Below are positions 1-8,566 of a stretch of 64,000 bases of DNA, one piece after another. This stretch comes from Sutcliffiella horikoshii. Lineage in GTDB: Bacteria > Bacillota > Bacilli > Bacillales > Bacillaceae_I. The notes beneath the pieces are model-generated. The model saw nothing but the letters and a program-made list of their open reading frames with translations. It made no database searches and was not told the DNA's origin. The position numbers and the translations under genes were made by a program. The stretch covers positions 434,001-498,000 of the forward strand of contig NZ_JAIVKY010000002.1 of NCBI RefSeq assembly GCF_020524325.1, written 5' to 3'. Position 1 is the first letter of the stretch; every line of letters begins with the position of its first letter.

Positions 1-915
1 CACTTCTCGTCCATTTCTTGTATAAGAAGCAAGCAGGCTGATTCCTTCTTCTTCCACCATCATATTGATTTTAGAAGCAGCATTTCTCGCCACAGCCTCC
101 AACTCTTCTTGTTCTAACTCACGGAAAAAGACTTCCATACATCTAGACCTAATGGCAGGTGGAATTTCGTTTGGTGTTCTGGTGGTTGCGCCAACAAGAC
201 GGAAATCTGCTGGTAGACCATTTTGGAAAATATCATGAATATGTGTTGGGATCTGATTATTCTCTTCGCTGTAATAGGCGCTGTCTAAGTATACTTTTCT
301 GTCTTCTAACACTTTAAGTAATTTGTTCATCTGGATAGAATGAAGTTCACCAATTTCATCAATGAAAAGCATTCCTCCATGTGCGTGCGTTACAGCTCCT
401 TGCTTTGGCTGCGGTATTCCGGCTTGGCCCATTGCTCCAGCACCTTGATAGATTGGGTCATGTACAGAACCAATCAATGGATCTGCAATTCCTCTTTCAT
501 CAAATCGAGCTGTTGTAGCATCTAACTCAATAAAGACGGCAGAGCCTCTAAATGGAGATTTTGGATTCTTTTTAGCTTCTTCCAAAACAAGTCTTGCTGC
601 AGCAGTTTTTCCTACTCCAGGAGGTCCGTAAATGATAACATGCTGCGGGTTTGGCCCACAGATAGCAGCTTTTAGTGCCTTGATTCCATCTTCTTGTCCG
701 ACGATTTCTTTGAAGCTTGTTGGTCTTACTTTCTCAGCCAGTGGTTCTGAAAGTGAGATACTTCTCATCTTCCTTAGTTGTTCCATTTCCTTTTTTGATT
801 CTTTATCAATTGTTACTTTTTGTGTCCGTTGGTTTTTGAGCAGGTTCCAGAAATAAAGGCCGATGATGACCCCAAAGAAAAGTTGTATGAACAGTGCTAT
901 ACCCGTGAAAGACAT
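1..915 (-). CDS. lonB: ATP-dependent protease LonB, N-terminal part (runs off window)
   Basis: This is the N-terminal 305 codons of the sporulation-type Lon protease LonB; the protease domain lies outside the window. The protein opens with one hydrophobic segment (about residues 4-24), which fits the membrane-anchored, shorter LonB rather than soluble LonA. An AAA+ domain follows, with Walker A GPPGVGKT at about 97-104 and a Walker B ending in FIDEIGEL. The start ATG is at 915, preceded by a GGAGGG Shine-Dalgarno at 921-929. It lies directly downstream of clpX, as in B. subtilis, where LonB is made in the forespore; that expression pattern is family knowledge and is not visible here. Identity is confident from the anchor, the motifs and the neighbour. 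Confidence 0.93.
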   Translation of the reverse strand, partial: MSFTGIALFIQLFFGVIIGLYFWNLLKNQRTQKVTIDKESKKEMEQLRKMRSISLSEPLAEKVRPTSFKEIVGQEDGIKALKAAICGPNPQHVIIYGPPGVGKTAAARLVLEEAKKNPKSPFRGSAVFIELDATTARFDERGIADPLIGSVHDPIYQGAGAMGQAGIPQPKQGAVTHAHGGMLFIDEIGELHSIQMNKLLKVLEDRKVYLDSAYYSEENNQIPTHIHDIFQNGLPADFRLVGATTRTPNEIPPAIRSRCMEVFFRELEQEELEAVARNAASKINMMVEEEGISLLASYTRNGREV

Positions 916-1054
916 AGAAACCCTCCTGCATTCTTGATGTGATTATATGGTAGTATCTCCGTGGGATTGGGTAATAATCCAACAAAAAACATTTGGATAA
1001 AATAGGCTTCCCACGAAAAGATTGGAGGGTATAACTGAAATGCATGAAGAAACT

Positions 1055-1181
1055 CAGTTGATTGCAGTGGAAGGCGCGCAGACGCCAGCGGGAGGAAGGG
1101 ACAGGTGAGACCCCGCAACGAAGTGAGGAGGCTCACGGACCGCCCGCAGGAAAGCGAAGCGGCTGGAACGGAAATCAACGG
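1055..1181 (-). repeat. Dispersed palindromic element, copy 1
   Basis: A copy of the roughly 127-bp element, with ends CAGTTGATT and AATCAACG. The inner landmarks are GGAAGGCGCGCAGAC, GAGACCCCGCAACG, GAGGAGGCTCACGGACCG and AAAGCGAAGC. It starts about 22 bp past the clpX terminator and fills most of the 330-bp clpX-lonB gap. Short ORFs running across it are translations of the repeat, not genes. Confidence 0.85.
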
Positions 1182-1202
1182 TGTTTAAACAAATTCTTCA
1201 TT

Positions 1203-1235
1203 TAAAAAAGCACTCTCCCGAAGGAAAGTGCTCTC
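1203..1235 (-). terminator. Intrinsic terminator of clpX
   Basis: The hairpin has arms AGCACTTTCC and GGGAGAGTGCT on the minus strand and is followed by a T6 run. It starts about 10 bp past the clpX stop codon. Confidence 0.85.
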
Positions 1236-1245
1236 TCATCATTTA

Positions 1246-2514
1246 TTATGCAGAAGTCTTTTCGTCTTGTTTCAACTCAGACCCATCATCTAAAATCAAC
1301 TTCGGTGCCACATTATCAGCAACCGTTTCAGCTGTAATCACACACTTCTTGATATCCTCACGAGAAGGCAACTCATACATAACATCCAACATAAGTCCTT
1401 CAATGATAGATCTCAATCCACGCGCACCAGTTTTTCTTTCAATTGCTTTCTTCGCAATCTCAGATAATGCACCATCTTCAAACTCAAGTTCCACATTATC
1501 AAGATCAAGCATCTTTTGATATTGCTTCACAAGTGCATTCTTAGGTTTTGTAAGGATTTCAATTAGCGCATCCTCATCAAGCGGCATTAAGCTTGCTGTT
1601 ACAGGAAGACGTCCGATGAATTCCGGAATCAAACCGAAACGAAGTAAGTCCTCTGGCAATACTTTGCCTAGCAATTCTTTTTGCTCTAAATCATCCGCTT
1701 TCGTTTCAGCAGTACCGAAACCGATAACTTTTTTACCTAGACGACGTTTAATGATTTGCTCGATTCCGTCAAATGCTCCACCGCAAATAAATAGGATGTT
1801 TGTTGTATCGATTTGAATGAATTCTTGATGTGGGTGCTTACGTCCACCTTGAGGAGGAACGCTCGCAACAGTACCTTCAAGAATTTTCAATAGTGCTTGC
1901 TGTACACCTTCACCGGATACATCACGAGTGATGGACGGGTTCTCAGATTTACGCGCTACTTTATCAATTTCATCGATGTAGATAATTCCTTTTTCAGCTT
2001 TCTCCACATCATAATCAGCAGCTTGAATCAGCTTTAGCAAGATGTTTTCTACATCTTCCCCAACATAACCAGCTTCTGTTAAGGAAGTTGCATCTGCAAT
2101 CGCAAATGGCACATTAAGAATTCTTGCAAGTGTTTGAGCAAGAAGAGTTTTACCGCTACCAGTTGGTCCGATCATGGCAATATTACTCTTTGCAAGCTCA
2201 ACATCATCAATCTTACTGTTGGAATTAATACGCTTATAGTGGTTATACACCGCTACAGATAAAGATTTCTTCGCAGACTCCTGACCAATAACATATTCGT
2301 CCAAAATATCACGAATTTCTTTTGGTTTTGGAACGTCTTTAAATTCTACTTCTTCCTCTGTACCCAACTCTTCTTCTACGATTTCCGTACAAAGTTCAAT
2401 ACATTCATCACATATGTATACGCCTGGACCTGCTACAAGTTTACGAACTTGATCTTGTGTCTTTCCACAGAAAGAGCACTTTAATTGTCCTTTTTCGTCA
2501 TTAAATTTAAACAA
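1246..2514 (-). CDS. clpX: ATP-dependent Clp protease ATP-binding subunit ClpX
   Basis: ClpX is a hexameric AAA+ unfoldase that recognises tagged substrates and feeds them to the ClpP peptidase in the cytoplasm. The 422-residue protein has the expected length. An N-terminal C4 zinc-binding domain uses C13, C16, C35 and C38. Walker A is GPTGSGKT at 116-123 and Walker B is IIYIDEIDK. An IGFG tripeptide-type loop, needed for ClpP docking in this family, is present in KKVIGFG. It lies between tig and lonB, the usual Bacillus order, but separate terminators and repeats on both sides suggest it is mostly its own transcription unit. Identification is near certain. Confidence 0.98.
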   Translation of the reverse strand: MFKFNDEKGQLKCSFCGKTQDQVRKLVAGPGVYICDECIELCTEIVEEELGTEEEVEFKDVPKPKEIRDILDEYVIGQESAKKSLSVAVYNHYKRINSNSKIDDVELAKSNIAMIGPTGSGKTLLAQTLARILNVPFAIADATSLTEAGYVGEDVENILLKLIQAADYDVEKAEKGIIYIDEIDKVARKSENPSITRDVSGEGVQQALLKILEGTVASVPPQGGRKHPHQEFIQIDTTNILFICGGAFDGIEQIIKRRLGKKVIGFGTAETKADDLEQKELLGKVLPEDLLRFGLIPEFIGRLPVTASLMPLDEDALIEILTKPKNALVKQYQKMLDLDNVELEFEDGALSEIAKKAIERKTGARGLRSIIEGLMLDVMYELPSREDIKKCVITAETVADNVAPKLILDDGSELKQDEKTSA

Positions 2515-2779
2515 ATTGTTTCACCCCTTATCATTTCTCTCTTTTCCCATCCATCGGCTGGTTTCCTAAAAAATGAGAAAATCTCATCACTTTTAAAAAA
2601 TAGTTATGTACTGCATTTTACCACATTTAAGCCTAACATTTCTAATAATAATACTTTGGTTATGTATGGATATTTTAGAAGATGGGTCCGTACTATTGTA
2701 TCCATGAATTCCTTTTAATAACACAGTGATGAATGGAAAAATCGGAAAACTTTACTTTTAAAAAAGTTCTGTTAGACAC
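2515..2779 (-). promoter_or_regulatory. clpX upstream region with small hairpin
   Basis: This is the non-coding stretch ahead of clpX. On the minus strand at 2567-2587 a 6-bp stem (ATGAGA/TCTCAT, 3-nt loop) is followed by six T residues, about 60 nt before the start codon. It could be a weak terminator or attenuator, or chance in AT-rich sequence. I see no convincing CtsR box. Nothing else stands out. Confidence 0.25.
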
Positions 2780-2908
2780 CGCTGGTGATTTCCGCACCGG
2801 GCTTCGCTTTCCTCGGGGCGCTTGCAGAGCCTCCTCGGCTTTGCCTGCGGGGTCTCCTCTAACCGCTACCTCCCGATGGAGTCTACGCCCTATGCTCTAA
2901 TCAACAGC
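2780..2908 (+). repeat. Dispersed palindromic element, copy 2
   Basis: The ends are GCTGGTGATT and AATCAACAGC, with the standard core (GCTTCGCTTTCC, GAGCCTCCTCGG, GGGGTCTC). It starts about 55 bp past the tig terminator, in the tig-clpX gap. Confidence 0.85.
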
Positions 2909-2962
2909 TATAAAGCTCTTATAGATTAACAATATCCTTTTAAAAAAGGTCTAGATGGTACA

Positions 2963-2992
2963 AAACAAGGCACGATCAAGTCGCGCCTTGTC
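2963..2992 (-). terminator. Intrinsic terminator of tig
   Basis: An ACAAGGCGCGA/TCGTGCCTTGT hairpin on the minus strand is followed by TTTG, 12 bp past the tig stop. Confidence 0.75.
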
Positions 2993-3004
2993 TCTTATTC
3001 TCTA

Positions 3005-4291
3005 TTATGCAACATCTTTGCTGTTTTCTACAAGGAAATCAATTGCTTTTCTGATTTTCAAATCTTCTTTAAGACCTTCCAAGCTACCTAATGCTTGCTT
3101 GATTTGGTCAACAGACATGTTGTACATGCCAGCCATTTTTTCGATTTCTTCGTTTGCTTCTTCATCCGTTACTTCGATGTTTTCAGCTTTAGAGATTGCT
3201 TCAAGCGTAAGGTTCATTTTCACACGCTTTTCTGCATCTTCTTTCATTTGAGTGCGAAGAGCTTCTTCATCTTGACCGGAGAACTGGAAGTAAAGCTCCA
3301 TGTTCATACCTTGCATTTGAAGGCGTTGTTCGAATTCACGAACCATGCGGTCTGTTTCAGTTTTCACCATTGCTTCAGGAATTTCCACTTCTGCATTAGC
3401 AGCAGCTTTGTCCACTAGCGTGTCGCGTAGGTAGTTGTCAGCTTCAGTTTTCTTCGCTTCTTCAAGGCGAGCTTTTGTTTTTGCTTTAAGCTCTTCAAGT
3501 GTTTCAACTTCTTCGTCTACATCTTTCGCGAATTCATCGTCAAGTGCAGGAAGTTCTTTTGTTTTGATTTCGTGTACAGTTACTTTGAAAACTGCAGGCT
3601 TACCAGCAAGCTCTTCAGCGTGGTACTCTTCAGGGAAAGAAACTTCTACTTCTTTCTCCGCTCCAGCTGCAAGACCTACTAATTGCTCTTCGAAACCTGG
3701 GATGAACGTGTTAGAACCGATTTCTAAAGAATAGTTCTCTGCTTTTCCACCTTCGAATGCTTCGCCATTAACGAATCCTTCAAAGTCCATAACAACAGTA
3801 TCGCCGTTCTCTACAGTTCCTTCTTCTTTCACAGCAAGCTCAGCTTGACGCTCTTGAAGACCTTTTAAGTCAGCTTCTACATCTTCGTCTGTAACGTTAG
3901 CGTCTAGACGCTCAACTTCTAATCCTTTGTATTCGCCAAGTTTAACTTCAGGCTTTACAATCACTTTAGCAGTGAAAACAAGCTTTTCGTTTTTAGCGAT
4001 TGTTTCGATGTCGATTTCTGGTTGGTCAACAGGCTCAATTCCAGTTTCAACAACTGCGTTAGAGTATGCAGTTGGAAGAATGATATCAAGAGCATCTTGG
4101 TATAAAGACTCTACACCAAAACGTTGTTCGAACATTCCACGAGGAATTTTCCCTTTACGGAAACCTGGTACGTTTACTTTAGTAACTACTTTTTTGAATG
4201 CTGCGTCAAGACCTTGATTAACTGTTTCCGCATCAACTTCAACTGTTAATACGCCTTGATTACCTTCTAACTTTTCCCATTTAGCAGACAT
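3005..4291 (-). CDS. tig: Trigger factor, ribosome-associated chaperone and prolyl isomerase
   Basis: Trigger factor binds at the ribosomal exit tunnel and shields nascent chains. The N-terminal ribosome-binding domain carries the signature GFRKGKIPR at residues 43-51. An FKBP-type peptidyl-prolyl isomerase domain follows ([16 protein letters not shown], near residue 160), and then a long, acidic, helical C-terminal domain. I chose the ATG at 4291 ([10 protein letters not shown]) because GGAGGG lies just upstream; a longer in-frame start at 4339 has no such site. The resulting 428 residues match the family. It lies upstream of clpX as in other bacilli, with its own terminator. Confidence 0.97.
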   Translation of the reverse strand: MSAKWEKLEGNQGVLTVEVDAETVNQGLDAAFKKVVTKVNVPGFRKGKIPRGMFEQRFGVESLYQDALDIILPTAYSNAVVETGIEPVDQPEIDIETIAKNEKLVFTAKVIVKPEVKLGEYKGLEVERLDANVTDEDVEADLKGLQERQAELAVKEEGTVENGDTVVMDFEGFVNGEAFEGGKAENYSLEIGSNTFIPGFEEQLVGLAAGAEKEVEVSFPEEYHAEELAGKPAVFKVTVHEIKTKELPALDDEFAKDVDEEVETLEELKAKTKARLEEAKKTEADNYLRDTLVDKAAANAEVEIPEAMVKTETDRMVREFEQRLQMQGMNMELYFQFSGQDEEALRTQMKEDAEKRVKMNLTLEAISKAENIEVTDEEANEEIEKMAGMYNMSVDQIKQALGSLEGLKEDLKIRKAIDFLVENSKDVA

Positions 4292-4510
4292 AATTTTCCC
4301 TCCAACATCTATTTTCAAAAAAGATAATGATTTTAACACTATCTAATCTGATGAACCACACATGGTGGTTGTTGTTTTCTACATTTTTGCTGCAAGTACA
4401 CAGTCTTAAACACCCCTTGTTACAAGAGGTTAATCTAAGAACCTATATCGTATATACAGTTTACAACCCTTACATTATAACATAATCCCAGATGAGTTCA
4501 ACACATAGCC

Positions 4511-5515
4511 TTATAATCGTAAATATGAAAAATCTTCAAGCTTATTGATCTCCCGTGTGACCGCCTTAACTTCGAGAGGCGAAACGCGGTATTGCGCTGC
4601 CAACTCTTCGTCGCTTGCATCTAAACCAAAGAGTTCCACCCCAGCTCTATGCAATCCAGCCGCCCATACTTCCGGTTTGTCTGGTGTGAACGGCATAGGA
4701 AATTGAACAGTATGTATCCGGACGAGCATCTCTTTTAACCCTTCGAAAAGAGAGGGATTATCGCTTTCCACTGTATCTTCTAATATAGAAATAATTTTAT
4801 TTAAGAAAGGATCTTCCTCGCCACTTTTTAAGTTGGATGGAACAATGATGGTTTGTTGCCCCATTTTGCTTACCTCTGTTTCCTTGTCCCAGCCTTGTTC
4901 TATCAGAATGTGAACCAAGAATGTTTTTAAAACCGGATGCTTCAGTTCATCCTTTAGATATGTTTCAATTTCAGGAATTAGGGGACGAATGTTGCGGTGC
5001 TTCAACGATTGGATGAGTTCATATTGTTTTTGGACATTTCCTTCATGAAGCAAAAACAGTTCTTCCTCTTGATCGTTATAATCTGGTTCTATTGATTCAT
5101 TTTCTTCTGAAGGCAGCATCTTTCTAGCAAACTCCAAGAGCTGATAGAAATTTTGTGCGTATTGTGCAGGAAGCTTGTCCTCTTCAAGAATTGCTTCAAT
5201 GGTTGTTTTGACTTCCGCATACTCTTTTAATTGAATAAGAATTGTTATGTATATTTGAAGCACATGAAAATAATCGCCAACATCCTCGCGTAACATTTTC
5301 TTGCAACGGTTTCTTGCCTCTGTTAACTGGCCTAGTTCCATATAGCAAACAACCATCCCAAGCTCCACTTCCGCATACGCATACTCATTTTCTCGGGCCT
5401 GTTCAAAAAGCTCCAACGCTTCGGAAAACTTTTTTTCTTTCATTGTTTGCATCGCTTTTTCCAGCAGTCTTTGTTTTAGATTGGGGAACTCTACGATCTT
5501 TTTCTCTTTTTTCAT
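4511..5515 (-). CDS. ysoA: Tetratricopeptide-repeat protein YsoA
   Basis: A 334-residue cytoplasmic protein with TPR-like helical repeats in the first 110 residues (EKKFSEALELFEQARENEYAYAEVELG, with the following helices spaced as TPR pairs). A less conserved C-terminal half follows, ending in a region rich in charged helices. No signal peptide or membrane segment is visible. Its place directly upstream of tig matches B. subtilis ysoA, and the name rests on that synteny plus the TPR architecture. TPR proteins act as protein-binding scaffolds; no specific partner or reaction can be read from the sequence. Confidence 0.85.
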   Translation of the reverse strand: MKKEKKIVEFPNLKQRLLEKAMQTMKEKKFSEALELFEQARENEYAYAEVELGMVVCYMELGQLTEARNRCKKMLREDVGDYFHVLQIYITILIQLKEYAEVKTTIEAILEEDKLPAQYAQNFYQLLEFARKMLPSEENESIEPDYNDQEEELFLLHEGNVQKQYELIQSLKHRNIRPLIPEIETYLKDELKHPVLKTFLVHILIEQGWDKETEVSKMGQQTIIVPSNLKSGEEDPFLNKIISILEDTVESDNPSLFEGLKEMLVRIHTVQFPMPFTPDKPEVWAAGLHRAGVELFGLDASDEELAAQYRVSPLEVKAVTREINKLEDFSYLRL

Positions 5516-5599
5516 ATGTAGGTAGCCGTCCTATTTTTATTGTTGTGAAATATTTGAAACAAGTTTATCAGTGTTTGGAGGGGAGCACAAGCAAAAGGG

Positions 5600-6055
5600 T
5601 GGGTACCTGGGCATTGGGGAGGTGTATCGGAGACCATTTGCACTCACGTGGGGGATTTTGGGCATTGAGACTCTTCTCTGTTACCTTTTGCGCTTGCGCA
5701 AAGGGTTTTCGGGCACTGAGACGGCTTCTCTGTTACCTTTTGCGCTTGCACAAAGGGTTTTTGGGCACTGAGACGGCTTCTCTGTTACCTTTTGCGCTTG
5801 TGCAAAGGGTTTTCGGGCACTGAGACGGCTTCTCTGTTACCTTTTGCGCTTGCACAAAGGGTTTTCGGGCACTGAGACTCTTCTCTGTTACCTTTTGCGC
5901 TTGCACGGAGGGTTTTCGGGCACTGAGACAGCTTCTCTGTTACCTTTTGCGCTTGCACGGAGGGTTTTCGGGCACTGAGACGGCTTCTCTGTTACCTTTT
6001 GCGCTTGTGCAAAGGGTTTTCGGGCACTGAGACCACTTCTCTGTTACCTTTCGAG
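5600..6055 (+). repeat. 52-bp tandem repeat array I (about 9 units)
   Basis: The GGGCA(C/T)TG landmark recurs at 5609, 5660, 5711, 5763, 5815, 5867, 5918, 5970 and 6022, a period of 51-52 bp. Each unit carries CACTGAGACGGCTTCTCTG, TTACCTTTTGCGC and a more variable TTGCACAAAG part. Units are nearly identical, with no unique spacers, so this is not CRISPR. It lies in the gap between tRNA-Arg and ysoA. ORFs across it are repeat translations. A second array with the same core lies at 36.8 kb. Confidence 0.95.
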
Positions 6056-6195
6056 TGCTTCGAGTTATAGATTACTCTGCCGCTCCCTTACAACAACATT
6101 CCCACTCTTCTCTAAAAAAAAACACCATGTCATCATTTTCATCAACACTCTTACTAAAAATGTTCATAAAAATGCACATAGTGTTTTTAAATAAG

Positions 6196-6272
6196 TGGCG
6201 TCCCAGGAGGGATTCGAACCCCCGACACACGGCTTAGAAGGCCGTTGCTCTATCCAACTGAGCTACTGGGAC
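6196..6272 (-). tRNA. tRNA-Arg(TCT)
   Basis: The minus strand folds into a full cloverleaf: a 7-bp acceptor stem GTCCCAG/CTGGGAC, a D-arm GCTC...GAGC, an anticodon stem ACGGC/GCCGT with loop CTTCTAA (anticodon TCT), and a T-arm with TTCGAAT. The discriminator is G and the CCA end is encoded in the DNA (6196-6198). It reads AGA codons. A consensus promoter lies about 215 bp upstream, on the far side of a partial second copy. Confidence 0.97.
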
Positions 6273-6394
6273 AAATTTAAAATAGGATAACTTTAATTTC
6301 TCTTTATACCGTCGTCCCAATTTTGCTAGGATCATAACTCAGGAAGTTTTCAAAATCGTTACGCTGGAGTTTAATCAGGTAGCGTATTCGATCG

Positions 6395-6421
6395 TGCTCT
6401 ATCCAACTGAGCTACTGGGAC
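6395..6421 (-). pseudogene. 5' fragment of tRNA-Arg(TCT)
   Basis: Twenty-seven bases match the 5' end of the tRNA gene exactly (acceptor 5' strand plus D-arm, equal to 6246-6272). The similarity continues about 11 bp into the upstream flank. The rest of the cloverleaf is missing. The fragment lies between the promoter and the intact tRNA, so it should be transcribed in the precursor. It may be a relic of duplication or of an integration event. Confidence 0.85.
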
Positions 6422-6484
6422 AAAATTAAAATTATGTACTCTGCGATAAGAAATATTTTCTAATTATCAGCAGCGACAAGATTT

Positions 6485-6513
6485 ATTATATGAGATACAC
6501 ACATTAAAGTCAA
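6485..6513 (-). promoter_or_regulatory. Promoter of the tRNA-Arg transcript
   Basis: A TTGACT -35 box (6508-6513) and a perfect TATAAT -10 box (6485-6490) are separated by 17 bp on the minus strand. The predicted start is about 57 bp before the tRNA fragment. Confidence 0.85.
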
Positions 6514-6568
6514 CAGTTTTTAAAAAACTTTTCTCAAATAATTTCCGCGGCCTATTTTCTCGAGAATA

Positions 6569-6589
6569 GAGAGAGGAAAGCCCTCTCTC
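6569..6589 (-). terminator. Hairpin after ysnB
   Basis: A GAGAGAGG/CCTCTCTC stem with a 5-nt loop lies 4 bp past the ysnB stop codon. The T tract that follows is weak (TATTCTC). Confidence 0.6.
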
Positions 6590-6592
6590 CTA

Positions 6593-7096
6593 TCACTTCT
6601 CAAATGTATGGGAAGAAAGTTTTTCTCCCTTTTCATTATAGTAGTGTACAAAATAACAGGAATCTTTTGCATCTAGTATAGCATACGTTTTATTCCGTGT
6701 CATACGAGGAAGTTCAATGCTGCCAGGGTTGATAAAGAGGATTCCGTCTAAATATTCCACACCTGCAATATGTGAATGGCCGAAACATGCGATATTCGCA
6801 TTTTCCTCTTTAGCAGCATACTTTAATGGCAGTAAAGAAGATTTAACCTGATAAAGGTGTCCGTGTGTAGCAAAAAGTCTTTGGTTGCCAATTTCCTTGG
6901 TTAATTGTTGAGGATAATCATCGTCAAAATCGCAGTTTCCCCTTACTCCATAAAAGCCTTTCATTTCTTCGCTTGTAGAAGGAAGTTCAGAATCACCACA
7001 ATGAATGAATAAATCCACTTCCCCTTGATGACGGGCTTTTATTTGCCGTAGCACCTCTGCTTGTCCATGATTGTCACTAACAATTAAAACTTTCAT
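6593..7096 (-). CDS. ysnB: Metallophosphoesterase, YfcE/YsnB family
   Basis: A 167-residue calcineurin-like phosphodiesterase. The metal-binding blocks are all present in order: SDNHG near the N-terminus, HCGDSE, VRGNCDFD, ATHGHLYQV and CFGHSHIA. The size and motif set fit the YfcE/MJ0936 type, which hydrolyses phosphodiesters with bound Mn or Ni in vitro; the physiological substrate is unknown. It lies 10 bp after rdgB and is likely co-transcribed with rph and rdgB, the usual Bacillus arrangement (rph-ysnA-ysnB), with a hairpin closing the unit. Function beyond the fold is inferred. Confidence 0.92.
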   Translation of the reverse strand: MKVLIVSDNHGQAEVLRQIKARHQGEVDLFIHCGDSELPSTSEEMKGFYGVRGNCDFDDDYPQQLTKEIGNQRLFATHGHLYQVKSSLLPLKYAAKEENANIACFGHSHIAGVEYLDGILFINPGSIELPRMTRNKTYAILDAKDSCYFVHYYNEKGEKLSSHTFEK

Positions 7097-7106
7097 GCTT
7101 CCACTC

Positions 7107-7709
7107 CTAGTTTTTGCGGGAGAGCATCTCCCACTGATTGGTTAATTGACTGATGGCATTTCCTCTGTGACTGATTTCACTTTTTTCCTCTTTTGATAGT
7201 TGGGCCATTGTCCTCTGTTTCTCTTTCACATAGAAAATAGGGTCATAACCGAAGCCATTCTCTCCTATTGGTTCTTGAGAGATGGTTCCTTCACATGTCC
7301 CGCGAACGGTAAACTTTTCTCCTTCAGGATCCACCACAGCAAGCACACATACAAACCGTGCTGTTCGCTTTTCACCAGAAACTCGCTTTAATCCATCAAG
7401 TACCTTTTGAATATTTTTTCTATCATCCTTTTCCATACCCGCATAGCGCGCGGAATACACACCAGGTTCACCATTTAATGCATCTACCTCAAGACCAGAA
7501 TCATCTGCAAGCACGATTTTCCCAAGGTGTGCTGACACCGCTTCCGCCTTCAACAAAGCATTTTCTTCAAAAGTGGTTCCTGTTTCCTCCACGTCAGGTA
7601 TTTCAGGAAAATCAGCAAGGGATTTCACTTTGAATCCTCTTGGTTCCAAAATCACTTTAAAATCCTTTACCTTTCCAGGGTTATTAGTTGCGATAATTAT
7701 TTCCGTCAT
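7107..7709 (-). CDS. rdgB: dITP/XTP pyrophosphatase (RdgB/HAM1 family)
   Basis: This enzyme removes dITP, XTP and other non-canonical purine triphosphates so they are not built into DNA or RNA. The N-terminal TNNPGKV motif and the [10 protein letters not shown] segment form the family substrate pocket, and the [10 protein letters not shown] motif follows later. The 200-residue length is typical. The ATG at 7709 was chosen because it overlaps the end of rph by position: the AAAGGAG ribosome-binding site lies inside the last codons of rph, with one base between stop and start. This suggests translational coupling. It is called ysnA in B. subtilis. Confidence 0.95.
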   Translation of the reverse strand: MTEIIIATNNPGKVKDFKVILEPRGFKVKSLADFPEIPDVEETGTTFEENALLKAEAVSAHLGKIVLADDSGLEVDALNGEPGVYSARYAGMEKDDRKNIQKVLDGLKRVSGEKRTARFVCVLAVVDPEGEKFTVRGTCEGTISQEPIGENGFGYDPIFYVKEKQRTMAQLSKEEKSEISHRGNAISQLTNQWEMLSRKN

Positions 7710-7710
7710 C

Positions 7711-8472
7711 TTAATTTTCTCCTTTTCTACTAGCAATGATACCTTGTGCTAATGTTCCTAACGCTTTCTTTTGTTCTTCTACCAGATGCAAAATTCCTTC
7801 TTCAGCCAGGTCCAACATTTCATTAAGCTGTTTTCTTGTAAAAGTTGCCTCTTCTCCAGTACCTTGCAATTCCACCAGATCCAACGAGCCTGTCATAATG
7901 ACGTTCATATCCACTTGGGCAGTGGAATCTTCTATGTAGTTTAGATCAAGCAAGGCTTGACCATCTTCCATCACACCAACGGAGGTTGCTGCTAAAAAGT
8001 CGGTAACAGGGAGACTTGCTATCTTCTTTGCTTCGACGAGTTTTTGAAAAGCCAGGACCATCGCAACAAATGCTCCGGTGATGGAAGCTGTTCTTGTACC
8101 TCCGTCCGCCTGAATAACATCACAATCTATCCAAATTGTTTTTTCGCCTATTTTCTCAAGTTCTACAACCGAACGAAGAGCACGACCGATCAGCCGCTGT
8201 ATTTCCATTGTCCTTCCGGTTACCTTGCCCTTGGTGGACTCTCGCATCGTTCTTTTTTCAGTTGCCCGCGGAAGCATAGAATACTCTGCTGTGATCCACC
8301 CTTTGCCCCCACCCCGCATAAATGGAGGCACTCTATCTTCTATGGTGGCTGAACAGATTACTTTCGTGTTTCCTACACAAATCAAAACAGATCCTTCAGG
8401 ATGAGTGATGTAGTCCGTAATTATTTCAACCGTTCTCAATTCATTTTGCTCTCTACCATCTGATCTAGACAT
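7711..8472 (-). CDS. rph: Ribonuclease PH
   Basis: RNase PH is a phosphate-dependent 3'-to-5' exoribonuclease that trims tRNA 3' ends, working as a hexameric ring. The 253-residue protein shows the conserved start [11 protein letters not shown], the phosphate-binding stretch [15 protein letters not shown] with its conserved arginines, and [22 protein letters not shown]. It heads the rph-rdgB-ysnB unit and lies downstream of gerM, from which a terminator separates it. The C-terminus is slightly longer than in B. subtilis and contains the rdgB ribosome-binding site. Confidence 0.97.
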   Translation of the reverse strand: MSRSDGREQNELRTVEIITDYITHPEGSVLICVGNTKVICSATIEDRVPPFMRGGGKGWITAEYSMLPRATEKRTMRESTKGKVTGRTMEIQRLIGRALRSVVELEKIGEKTIWIDCDVIQADGGTRTASITGAFVAMVLAFQKLVEAKKIASLPVTDFLAATSVGVMEDGQALLDLNYIEDSTAQVDMNVIMTGSLDLVELQGTGEEATFTRKQLNEMLDLAEEGILHLVEEQKKALGTLAQGIIASRKGEN

Positions 8473-8506
8473 TCTTACAAGCTCCTTTTATCTCCAATAA
8501 AATAAA

Positions 8507-8534
8507 GAAGAGGCAGTATAGCACCTCTTCTAAT
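8507..8534 (-). terminator. Intrinsic terminator of gerM
   Basis: An AGAAGAGGTGC/GCCTCTTCT hairpin on the minus strand is followed by TTATTTTATT, 33 bp past the gerM stop. Confidence 0.8.
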
Positions 8535-8566
8535 CATTCTTTCCTTAGTATAACAAACTTCAGACG

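Noticed and set aside
897-1178. 93-codon minus-strand ORF after clpX
   Set aside because: It reads across dispersed element copy 1 and into the lonB start; similar peptides come from every copy of the element (for example 29315-29545).
5242-5823. 193-codon plus-strand ORF
   Set aside because: It runs antisense through ysoA and then through the 52-bp repeats, and repeats its own peptide; it has no ribosome-binding site.
5600-6055. CRISPR array
   Set aside because: Repeats of 52 bp are tandem without unique spacers, both halves of the unit are conserved inside the array, and no cas genes are near.
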